Assembly (NCBI GenBank): GCA_002344055.1
Contig: DDTH01000013.1
Coordinates: forward strand, 1-17,837
DNA length: 17,837 nt
From: Sphingomonadales bacterium UBA2369
GTDB taxonomy: Bacteria > Pseudomonadota > Alphaproteobacteria > Sphingomonadales > Sphingomonadaceae
Direction: 5' to 3'
Part shown: positions 6,437 to 12,152 of the stretch, in pieces
Layout: the number at the start of each line of letters is the position of its first letter
How positions within the stretch are numbered: the stretch's first letter is position 1
Notes under the pieces: model-generated
The model's input: only the letters and a program-made list of their open reading frames with translations
Told to the model about the DNA's origin: nothing
Databases searched by the model: none
Program-made: the position numbers and the translations under genes

Positions 6437-6857
6437 TGACGTGCTGTTGGGCGAGTTCGGCGAGTATCGCCCGAGCGCCAACGAAGAGTTTATGAACCCC
6501 GAGCAGCTCGCCTATTTCAGGCAGAAACTGCTCGGCTGGAAAGACGGGATTTTGCGCGAGGCCGCGGAGACGATGGCCGAGCTCAAGGCCGGGCCGATCC
6601 AGGAAGCGGACCTGACCGACCGCGCATCGAGCGAGACGGATTGGGGCATCCACCTCAGAACCCGCGACCGCCAGCGCAAGCTGATCGCCAAGATCGATTC
6701 GGCGATGCGCCGGATCGAGACGGGCGAATATGGCTTTTGCGAAGTCAGCGGCGAGCCGATCTCGCTAGCGCGGCTGGAAGCCCGGCCGATCGCGACGATG
6801 ACGGTCGAGGCGCAGGAGCGGCACGAGCGCAACGAGCGCGTCTCGCGCGACGATTAG
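6420..6857 (+). CDS. dksA: RNA polymerase-binding transcription factor DksA (single-cysteine type)
   Basis: A 145-residue protein. DksA enters the RNA polymerase secondary channel and, with ppGpp, tunes transcription, notably of rRNA and amino-acid genes. The N-terminal PSANEEFMNPEQLAYF (18-33) leads into a coiled coil whose tip carries the functional DxxDRA motif (Asp64, Asp67, Ala69). The C-terminal globular part reads GFCEVSGEPISLARLEARPI (105-124). E. coli has four zinc-binding Cys; here only Cys107 remains, and Ser110, Thr128 and Ala131 take the other places. Loss of most zinc ligands is known in alphaproteobacterial DksA. A GGAGGGG purine run sits just before the ATG, and a strong terminator follows the stop codon. 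Confidence 0.95.
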   Translation: MATAHSDVLLGEFGEYRPSANEEFMNPEQLAYFRQKLLGWKDGILREAAETMAELKAGPIQEADLTDRASSETDWGIHLRTRDRQRKLIAKIDSAMRRIETGEYGFCEVSGEPISLARLEARPIATMTVEAQERHERNERVSRDD

Positions 6858-6867
6858 GGTTTAAGCG

Positions 6868-6896
6868 AAAAGGGCGGCCGGGGGGCCGCCCTTTTT
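6868..6896. terminator. Strong intrinsic terminator after dksA
   Basis: GGGCGGCC (6872-6879) pairs perfectly with GGCCGCCC (6884-6891) around GGGG. TTTTT follows and AAAA precedes, so it works for dksA and probably also for the minus-strand YdcH gene ending at 6913. Confidence 0.9.
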
Positions 6897-6912
6897 GTTG
6901 GACCAGTCGGTG

Positions 6913-7095
6913 TTAGTGACCGACGATTTCGTCCTTCAGCCGGAGCTTCTCTTTCTTGAGGCGGGCGAGGGTGGTCGCGTCGGGGAAGGGGCGGAGATTT
7001 TCTTCGCTGATGCGCGCGTCGAGATTGGCGTGCTTGCTGGTCAGTGCATCCATATGCGCATTCTGCATTCCCGTCTCCTCATGAGTGAAGGCCAT
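6913..7095 (-). CDS. YdcH family (DUF465) small helical protein
   Basis: A 60-residue protein. The core, HMDALTSKHANLDARISEEN then PFPDATTLARLKKEKLRLKDEI, is the helical hairpin of DUF465/YdcH proteins: an N-terminal helix with the LxxKHxxLDxRI pattern and a C-terminal helix with LKKxKLxLKDEI. Function in the family is not established. Two starts are plausible. The ATG at 7095 has GGAGG five bases upstream. The ATG at 7068 (51 aa) has GAGGAG seven bases upstream and sits at the usual family start. I list the longer. It converges on dksA and diverges from a second YdcH gene at 7223. Confidence 0.8.
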   Translation of the reverse strand: MAFTHEETGMQNAHMDALTSKHANLDARISEENLRPFPDATTLARLKKEKLRLKDEIVGH

Positions 7096-7154
7096 TGGGA
7101 CCTCCGAAGCTAGACTCCCGAACGCGCTCCTGTCTCCCCCGATCCGACCAACGT

Positions 7155-7164
7155 GCAAATTTGC
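7155..7164. promoter_or_regulatory. Palindrome between divergent YdcH genes
   Basis: GCAAATTTGC is a perfect 10-bp palindrome midway between the two divergent start codons. It could be an operator or overlap promoter elements; no other evidence supports it. Confidence 0.25.
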
Positions 7165-7222
7165 GCGCCAGACCGTTTGGGAGCATGATATGCTTGGCCT
7201 GCGAGCCGGGGGATAGAGACGC

Positions 7223-7429
7223 GTGGAAGCAGCCAATCAGGACAGTGACGCGGCACGACTCGCGATCCTCAGGATCGAGCATCGCGATCTCGATACGGCG
7301 ATCGAGGCGCTGCGCGCGTCGGTCGTGGCGGACCAGCTGCAGATCGCGCGGCTGAAAAAGCGCAAGCTGCGGCTGAAGGACGAAATCGCGCAGCTGGAAG
7401 ACCTGGCGGTGCCGGACATCATCGCGTGA
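7223..7429 (+). CDS. YdcH family (DUF465) small protein, second copy
   Basis: A 68-residue protein starting at GTG 7223. It carries the same signature as its neighbour: LRIEHRDLDTAIEAL (16-30) and LQIARLKKRKLRLKDEIAQLED (39-60). It has no membrane segment or signal peptide and is likely a short coiled-coil hairpin. The C-terminal helix KLRLKDEI is shared word for word with the divergent gene at 6913-7095, so the pair looks like an old duplication. No strong Shine-Dalgarno is seen, only a G-run at 7208-7212, and the GTG start is the only in-frame option near the family start. Confidence 0.78.
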   Translation: MEAANQDSDAARLAILRIEHRDLDTAIEALRASVVADQLQIARLKKRKLRLKDEIAQLEDLAVPDIIA

Positions 7430-7523
7430 ACGGGCGCGGCCTTTCCCAATATTGGTCAGTAAGGCTGCGCCTTAACCCTATTCAATGCTTCGGCGCGGCC
7501 GGCCGCTGTGGCAGTTTCGCGCG

Positions 7524-7985
7524 ATGAGCGACGAAACGCGCCGCGCGATGCTGACGCCCAAGCTGGTCGATTCGCTTTATGTCGAGGCGATGGTGCTGGC
7601 CGACGAGGCGCGCTCCTATTTCGATGTCGAGGCGGAGGAGGACCGCGCGGCGATGGACCCGGCGATCCGGGTGCATTTCGCCTGCGAGTCGCTGCGCGTG
7701 ACGACGCGGCTGATGCACGTCATCGCCTGGCTGCTGACCCAGCGTGCCGTCGCCAGCGGCGAGCTCAGCAAGGCGCAATCGCTGGAGCCGGACCGCCGGC
7801 TGGGCGATGCGCCTGAAGGCGACCCGCGGCTGGTGCGGGAATTCCCCGATGCGGCGCGTGCCTTGATCGCGGCGAGCCAGGAATTGTACGGCCGCGTGCG
7901 GCGTCTGGACCGGTTGAGCAGCGTGCCGCCGAACACGTTCAGCCCGGCGCGCAGCCTGATGAGCCGCCTCGAACGGGCGTTTTAG
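7524..7985 (+). CDS. rcdA: DUF1465 family protein, RcdA-like (regulator of CtrA degradation)
   Basis: A 153-residue, mostly helical cytosolic protein. It contains LVDSLYVEAMVLADEARSYF (about 13-32), then DRAAMDPAIRVHFACESLRVTTRLMHVIAWLLTQRAV (about 40-76), a combination typical of DUF1465/RcdA. In Caulobacter, RcdA acts as an adaptor between CpdR-ClpXP and PopA, which delivers the master regulator CtrA for proteolysis. The C-terminal region (LEPDRRLGDAPEGDPRLVREFP and a last helix) is of family length. The ATG at 7524 was taken because family similarity starts right after it; an upstream in-frame ATG at 7485 has no ribosome site. The 94-bp upstream gap holds a TAAGG/CCTTA inverted repeat but no full CtrA box. 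Confidence 0.82.
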   Translation: MSDETRRAMLTPKLVDSLYVEAMVLADEARSYFDVEAEEDRAAMDPAIRVHFACESLRVTTRLMHVIAWLLTQRAVASGELSKAQSLEPDRRLGDAPEGDPRLVREFPDAARALIAASQELYGRVRRLDRLSSVPPNTFSPARSLMSRLERAF

Positions 7986-8033
7986 CCACCCATCCAAGCT
8001 TTGTGTGAAGGGCCGCTTTGGCTAAGGGGAAGC

Positions 8034-9170
8034 ATGGCCTTCGCCTTCACTTATGGTCCGCGCGTGCTGTTCGGGGCGGGCAGCACATCGCAACTCGGGG
8101 CGCAGCTTCCGGCCGGGCGCTGCCTGTTCGTGACCGATGGGCAGGTGCGGGCGCTCGGGCTGGCGGATGCGGCGCTCGCCTCGCTCGACGCAGCCGGGAT
8201 CGAGGCGGTCATTTTCGATGCGGTGGAGCAGGATCCTTCACTGGCGACGCTGAATGCGGCGCTGGCGGCGGGGCAGGGCTGCACCAGCGTCGTGGGGGTC
8301 GGCGGCGGCAGTCCGATGGATGTCGCCAAGCTGGCCGCTTACCTGCTCGGCACCGGCGAGGAGATCGACACGCTCTGGGGCGTCGGCAAGGCGACGGGGC
8401 GGCGGCTGCCGCTGGCGCAGGTGCCGACCACGGCGGGTACAGGCTCCGAGGCGACCGGCGTGTCGGTGATCACCGTCGGCGGCAGCGAGAAGAAGGCGGT
8501 GAACAGCCCGCCCTTGCTCGCGGACCTGGCCATTCTCGATCCGGAACTGACGCTGACAATGCCCGCGGGCGTCACCGCGGCGACCGGCATCGACGCGATG
8601 GTGCATGCGATCGAGGCCTATACTTCGGCGCGGCTGAAGAATCCGATGTCTGACCTGCTGGCGCGCGAGGCCCTGGTGCTGCTCGCCGGCAATCTGCTCG
8701 ACGCGATTGCGCGGCCGGACGATCGCGAGGCGCGCGGGGCGATGCTGCTCGGGGCGCATCTGGCGGGGGTCGCCTTCGCCAATGCGCCTGTGGCGGGCGT
8801 GCATGCGCTGGCCTATCCGCTTGGCGGGCACTTTCACGTGCCGCACGGGGCGGCGAATGCGTTGATGCTGACCCATGTGCTGCGCCACAATCTGCACGCC
8901 GCGATGCCGCTTTATGCCGAGCTTGGACCGTTGCTCGATCCGTCGCTGGAAGGGCAGGGGCAGCAGGGGCGGGCGCAGGGCTTTATCGAGGCGATGGCGC
9001 GGCTGTCGGCGGCGTCCGGCGTGCCGCAGCGTCTGTCGGAACTCGGCATCGGGACCGAGCATCTCGATCTGCTCGCGGCCGAGGCGATGAAACAGGAGCG
9101 ATTGCTGGTGAACAATCCCTGCCCGATCACGCAGGACGATGCGCGGCGCCTCTATGAGGCCGCGCTATGA
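8034..9170 (+). CDS. Iron-containing (group III) alcohol dehydrogenase
   Basis: A 378-residue NAD(P)-dependent dehydrogenase of the Fe-ADH family. The N-terminal nucleotide-binding domain includes FTYGPRVLFGAGS (5-17) and VGVGGGSPMDVAKL (87-100), then VPTTAGTGSEAT (130-141). The C-terminal helical domain supplies the metal ligands in the expected pattern: Asp187 and His191 in GIDAMVHAIEAY, His257 in GVHALAYPLGG and His271 in VPHGAANA. The alcohol or aldehyde substrate cannot be deduced. GGGGA just before the ATG at 8034 serves as ribosome site. Its stop codon overlaps the next start (ATGA at 9167-9170). With the thioesterase and GFA-type gene it forms a tight three-gene operon, which hints at aldehyde or acyl-thioester metabolism. 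Confidence 0.93.
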   Translation: MAFAFTYGPRVLFGAGSTSQLGAQLPAGRCLFVTDGQVRALGLADAALASLDAAGIEAVIFDAVEQDPSLATLNAALAAGQGCTSVVGVGGGSPMDVAKLAAYLLGTGEEIDTLWGVGKATGRRLPLAQVPTTAGTGSEATGVSVITVGGSEKKAVNSPPLLADLAILDPELTLTMPAGVTAATGIDAMVHAIEAYTSARLKNPMSDLLAREALVLLAGNLLDAIARPDDREARGAMLLGAHLAGVAFANAPVAGVHALAYPLGGHFHVPHGAANALMLTHVLRHNLHAAMPLYAELGPLLDPSLEGQGQQGRAQGFIEAMARLSAASGVPQRLSELGIGTEHLDLLAAEAMKQERLLVNNPCPITQDDARRLYEAAL

Positions 9171-9703
9171 GCAAGGCTCCGTTGAAAGGCCGCGACGCCT
9201 ATAAGGTCTGGCGCGAGGTGGCGACGCGCTGGGCGGACAATGACGCCTACGGGCACGTCAACAATGTCGTCTATTACAGCTTCTTCGACACGGCCGTGAA
9301 CCAGTGGCTGATCGAGCAGGGCCTGCTCGACATCGCCAAGGGCGACCCGATCGGCCTCGTGGTCGAAACGGGCTGCCGCTACGCGCGCTCGCTTACCTAT
9401 CCGCAAGCCGTTGAGATCGGGCTGGCGGTGGAAGAACTCGGGCGGTCGAGCGTCCGCTACCGGATCGGCATTTTCGGCAAGGGCCAGGCGGAAGCCGCGG
9501 CCGAGGGGCATTTCACCCACGTCTATGTCGGCCGGGCGTCGCGGCGGCCGGTGGAGCTGCCCGCAGCCTGGCGCAAGATGTTCGAGACGATCCTGATGCC
9601 CGGCGAGCCCGCGCTGCCGCTGGAGAAAGAGGAGAAGCAGGATGAGCGACCGGATGGACGGCGGCTGCGCGTGCGGCCGCATTCGGTTCTCGGCACGGAT
9701 TGA
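9167..9703 (+). CDS. 4HBT-fold acyl-CoA thioesterase
   Basis: A 178-residue hotdog-fold protein of the YbgC/FadM type. The active-site helix region reads RWADNDAYGHVNNVVYYSFFD (21-41), the typical DxDxxGHVNN signature. LGRSSVRYRIGIF and AEGHFTHVYVGRASRRPVELP complete the beta sheet by about residue 140. The usual family body ends at about 155; the last 20 residues (DERPDGRRLRVRPHSVLGTD) lie over the start of the next gene and look like unselected read-through. It starts within the ADH stop codon, so translation is coupled. It probably hydrolyses a short or medium acyl-CoA; the substrate is unknown. Confidence 0.88.
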   Translation: MSKAPLKGRDAYKVWREVATRWADNDAYGHVNNVVYYSFFDTAVNQWLIEQGLLDIAKGDPIGLVVETGCRYARSLTYPQAVEIGLAVEELGRSSVRYRIGIFGKGQAEAAAEGHFTHVYVGRASRRPVELPAAWRKMFETILMPGEPALPLEKEEKQDERPDGRRLRVRPHSVLGTD

Positions 9704-10088
9704 CAGCGACGAGGCCTATCTGTGCCATTGCCGGATGTGCCAGCGCGCGACCGGCAGCCTGTCGATCGCCTTCAAGAATGTGAAACAGGCGGACGTGGAC
9801 TGGGGCCACGCGCCGGACTGGTATGAAAGCTCGCCCATCGCGCGGCGGCCTTATTGCCGGGAGTGCGGCACCTCGCTCGGCTTCATGTTCCGCGAGGGCA
9901 GCGCGAACATGGATCTCACTGTCGCCGCCTTCGACGATCCGTCGCGCTTCAAGCCCGAATCCCATTTCGGCGCGGAGAGCATGCACCGCGCCTGGCTGAA
10001 CACCGAAGGCCTGAAGGAGCAGCGCTCCGACGAATATCAGGCTTTGGTCGACAAATGGGTCGCGGCGACGGGGGCGATGCCGGATTGA
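9642..10088 (+). CDS. GFA family zinc protein (glutathione-dependent formaldehyde-activating enzyme/CENP-V-like)
   Basis: A 148-residue protein with the complete GFA zinc-ligand set: Cys9 and Cys11 in GGCACGRIRF, Cys28, Cys30 and Cys33 in CHCRMCQR, and Cys72 and Cys75 in YCRECGTSLGF. The rest (GSANMDLTVAAFDDPSRFKPESHF, W near 118) follows the family. GFA family members are named for S-hydroxymethylglutathione formation, but many have no tested activity, so formaldehyde handling is a possibility rather than a claim. A GAGGAGAAGCAGG run precedes the ATG at 9642. The gene begins 62 bp before the thioesterase ends. Confidence 0.9.
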   Translation: MSDRMDGGCACGRIRFSARIDSDEAYLCHCRMCQRATGSLSIAFKNVKQADVDWGHAPDWYESSPIARRPYCRECGTSLGFMFREGSANMDLTVAAFDDPSRFKPESHFGAESMHRAWLNTEGLKEQRSDEYQALVDKWVAATGAMPD

Positions 10089-10112
10089 TCCGGGCCGTTC
10101 GGCATCCAGCAG

Positions 10113-10198
10113 CCGCTCACCCTGAGCTTGTCGAAGGGCTGTTCTTCTTCTTGGGTCTGAAAGAAAGGGCAGGGCTTCGACAAGCTCAGCCTGAGCGG
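10113..10198. repeat. Inverted repeat, CTGAGCTTGTCGAAG type, between convergent genes
   Basis: Two 29-base arms (10113-10141 and 10170-10198) pair with 25 of 29 matches; the unbroken core is CTGAGCTTGTCGAAG. The mismatched pairs are CC/GG swaps, as if the arms were aligned copies of one element in opposite orientation. The 28-base spacer is pyrimidine-rich then purine-rich. The element lies between the convergent GFA and phenylalanine hydroxylase genes and may act as a bidirectional terminator. Its right arm contains the stop codon of the hydroxylase. Confidence 0.75.
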
Positions 10199-10953
10199 GG
10201 CGGGGGTTGTTGCAGCGCGAGGATGCCGGCGATCGTCTCGTCGAGCGACTCCGATACCAGATAGCGCGGCTGGAAGGCGTCGCTTTTGTAGCCCGTTGCC
10301 ATGGCCCGCTCGACCGAGAAGGGAAGACGCTCCACTCCATCGCTTTCGAGAGCGAAACGCGCCTCGCCGAAGCTGGAGGCCAGGCCGGCGCCGAGGATCT
10401 TCAGCGCGCCATGCTCGCGCGCCAGGCCGAATTCGACGCTGTGCCAGTAGAGGCGGGCGATCCGCTCGCCGTCGCCGCGCGCGATGGCGGCGAGGCCGAG
10501 GCGGCCGATCTGCCGGGTCATTTCCGCGAAGCCATGATTGGCGAGCATGGGGATATGGCCGAACAGATCGTGGAAGCAGTCCGGCTCCTCCAGATAATCC
10601 AGTTCGGCGCGCTTGCGGATGAAATTGCCGATCGGGAAAATGCGCGCGCCCAGCATCGCGAAGAAGGCGGCGTCGTGAACGAGGCCGCGCACCGCGACGG
10701 TCCGCCAGCCGGTGCGCGGCTCGAGGACGGCATTGAGTTCGTCGAGGTTCGGCACGCCGGGTCGGGACAGGTTCAGCAGGTCCAGCCCGTCGAGGAAAGG
10801 CGTCACCACGCGGGTGCCGAGTAGCTCAACTTGGCGGGCAAAGAGCAGGTCCCAGACCTCATGGTCTTCGGCGGTGAAGCGGCCCCATTGTTGGTCGACG
10901 ATATGGCTGCGCCAGTCGGAGGCGGTGGTAGCGGTCGTGAAATCCTGGAACAT
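10186..10953 (-). CDS. phhA: Phenylalanine 4-monooxygenase
   Basis: A 255-residue bacterial-type aromatic amino acid hydroxylase: catalytic domain only, without the N-terminal ACT domain of animal enzymes. It converts L-phenylalanine, tetrahydropterin and O2 to L-tyrosine. The non-haem iron ligands are visible: His128 and His133 in EPDCFHDLFGHIPML (123-137) and Glu174 in YWHSVEFGL (169-177). VRGLVHDAAFFAMLGARIFP (89-107) and ILGAGLASSFGE are also family blocks. The start at 10953 has AAAGG eight bases upstream, just beyond the T-tract of the leader terminator. The last residues (QPPPRSG) and the TGA come from an intergenic repeat arm. No pterin dehydratase (phhB) or tyrosine catabolic gene is adjacent, which leaves a biosynthetic or a catabolic role open. 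Confidence 0.95.
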   Translation of the reverse strand: MFQDFTTATTASDWRSHIVDQQWGRFTAEDHEVWDLLFARQVELLGTRVVTPFLDGLDLLNLSRPGVPNLDELNAVLEPRTGWRTVAVRGLVHDAAFFAMLGARIFPIGNFIRKRAELDYLEEPDCFHDLFGHIPMLANHGFAEMTRQIGRLGLAAIARGDGERIARLYWHSVEFGLAREHGALKILGAGLASSFGEARFALESDGVERLPFSVERAMATGYKSDAFQPRYLVSESLDETIAGILALQQPPPRSG

Positions 10954-10978
10954 CTGAAGAGCCTTTGCGGGAAACAAG

Positions 10979-11009
10979 AAAAAGCCCGCCGAGCGGATGC
11001 TGGGCGGGC
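10979..11009 (-). terminator. Intrinsic terminator in the phhA leader (putative attenuator)
   Basis: On the minus strand GCCCGCC (11009-11003) pairs perfectly with GGCGGGC (10990-10984). AGC and GCT inside the loop can add three more pairs across a C:C mismatch, leaving an ATCC tetraloop. TTTTTC follows at once (10983-10978). The hairpin lies between the leader ORF stop (11040) and the phhA start (10953) in the same transcript. It therefore cannot serve an upstream gene and is best explained as a regulated terminator. Confidence 0.82.
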
Positions 11010-11039
11010 GCGGGAGGCCGGGGAACTGAACGAATAGGT

Positions 11040-11135
11040 TCAGCCCGTTCGGGACTCCCGGCGGCGATAATAATAAAGGCCCGTGGCGGCCGGAGCGGCG
11101 CGGAGGCGGGCAGAGAGAGCGACCAGAGTCGTCAT
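11040..11135 (-). CDS. Tyrosine-rich leader peptide of phhA (31 aa)
   Basis: A 31-codon ORF from ATG 11135 to the TGA at 11042-11040. Its second half reads GLYYYRRRESRTG, with three consecutive TAT codons at 11075-11067, and it sits 31 bases upstream of the terminator hairpin. Runs of codons for the regulated pathway's amino acid are the hallmark of ribosome-mediated attenuation leaders, and tyrosine is the product of the downstream enzyme. No Shine-Dalgarno precedes the ATG. Instead a promoter-like pair puts transcription start at the ATG, which would make it leaderless, as described for trpL in Sinorhizobium meliloti. The stop codon lies in a hairpin: CTGAAC (11043-11038) pairs with GTTCAG (11031-11026). 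I found no protein family for the peptide; its role is inferred. Confidence 0.66.
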   Translation of the reverse strand: MTTLVALSARLRAAPAATGLYYYRRRESRTG

Positions 11136-11141
11136 GGCGCC

Positions 11142-11171
11142 CATATATGGCACGCCGCAGATGAATGTCCA
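11142..11171 (-). promoter_or_regulatory. Predicted promoter of the phhA leader transcript
   Basis: On the minus strand TGGACA (11171-11166) and TATATG (11147-11142) lie 18 bases apart. A start seven bases below the -10 element falls at 11135, the A of the leader ATG. The 72-bp gap is shared with the divergent hydrolase gene at 11208. Confidence 0.45.
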
Positions 11172-11207
11172 TTGACCGGCGCGGCGTGCGGACCAAATGG
11201 TTGCGGC

Positions 11208-11975
11208 ATGACCGAACCCGCCTACAGCTCGCATTCTTTCACTGCGCCCGACGGCGTGCAACTCGCCTGGCATGAAATGGGGGAGCCGGACGCGCGGCCC
11301 TTGCTGCTGATCCACGGCCTGTTCTCCAACGCCTTCACCAACTGGATCCGCTATGGCCATGCGGCGAAGATTGTCGCGACGGGCCGGCGGGTGATCATGC
11401 CGGATTTGCGCGCGCACGGGGAAAGCGGGAAGCCGCATGATGCGGCGAACTATCCGCCCGATATCCTGGTCGACGACATGTTCGCGCTGATCGGGGAATT
11501 GGGGCTGAGCGATTACGATCTGGGCGGCTATTCGCTGGGTGCGCGTACCTCGGTGCGGCTGGTGGCGCGCGGCGCGAAGCCGGGACGGCTGGCGATCTGC
11601 GGGGCGGGGCTGCAGGGGCTGCTCGGGCTGGAAGGGCGGGCCGGGCATTTCCGCAACATCCTGACCAATCTCGGCACGCATGAGCGGGGTTCGCCGGAAT
11701 GGATGGCGGAGGCCTTCCTGAAGACGACGAAGGGCGATCCGCAGGCCTTGCTGCTGCTGCTCGACAGCTTCGTGAACATTGGCGAGGCGGAACTGGACGC
11801 GATCGACATGCCCACGCTCGTGCTGACCGGCGACGAGGATTTCGACAATGGCTCGGCGGCGGACCTCGCCGCGCGGCTGCCGACCTCGCGCTATGTCGCG
11901 ATTCCGGGCGGGCATATGAGCGCGGTGGTGAAGCCGGAACTGGGCCAGGCGCTGGCTGACTTCTTCGGGAAATAG
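11208..11975 (+). CDS. Alpha/beta-fold hydrolase
   Basis: A 255-residue cytosolic hydrolase. The oxyanion-hole strand reads LLLIHGLFSN (32-41) and PDLRAHGESGKP (65-76) follows. The nucleophile elbow is GGYSLGA with Ser109. Acid candidates Asp209 and Asp211 lie in LVLTGDEDFDNG, and the catalytic His236 is in IPGGHMSAV. A short cap region lies at about 125-190. The family includes esterases, haloperoxidases and C-C bond hydrolases, so the substrate cannot be named. The gene is divergent from phhA and is followed by a nested hairpin repeat that may end its transcript. Confidence 0.88.
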   Translation: MTEPAYSSHSFTAPDGVQLAWHEMGEPDARPLLLIHGLFSNAFTNWIRYGHAAKIVATGRRVIMPDLRAHGESGKPHDAANYPPDILVDDMFALIGELGLSDYDLGGYSLGARTSVRLVARGAKPGRLAICGAGLQGLLGLEGRAGHFRNILTNLGTHERGSPEWMAEAFLKTTKGDPQALLLLLDSFVNIGEAELDAIDMPTLVLTGDEDFDNGSAADLAARLPTSRYVAIPGGHMSAVVKPELGQALADFFGK

Positions 11976-11985
11976 AAAGAAAGTG

Positions 11986-12068
11986 CCACCCCCAGCCCCT
12001 CCAGCAAGGGCTGGAGGGGAGTCGAGCTGTGGCTCCCCTCCACGATTTCGTGGAGGGGCTGGGGGTGG
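11986..12068. repeat. Nested hairpin repeat, copy 1
   Basis: An 83-bp element. Outer arms CCACCCCCAGCCCCTCC and GGAGGGGCTGGGGGTGG pair perfectly. Inside are two small hairpins: CCTCCAGC...GCTGGAGG on the left and CCTCCACGA...TCGTGGAGG on the right. They are separated by a short GGGAGTC...GGCTCCC stem. The whole can fold as a cross. A second copy in inverted orientation is at 14881-14970. Confidence 0.88.
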
Positions 12069-12152
12069 CCCTTCTTCCCGCTTGACCCTGTCCCGCCCCA
12101 GCGCGAGGAAAGCGCGGGGGCTGGTAACGAAAACAGGTCGAGGATGCGTCAC

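Noticed and set aside
7430..7523. CtrA box before the RcdA-like gene
   Set aside because: A single TTAACC occurs at 7473-7478, but the second half-site at the right spacing is missing.
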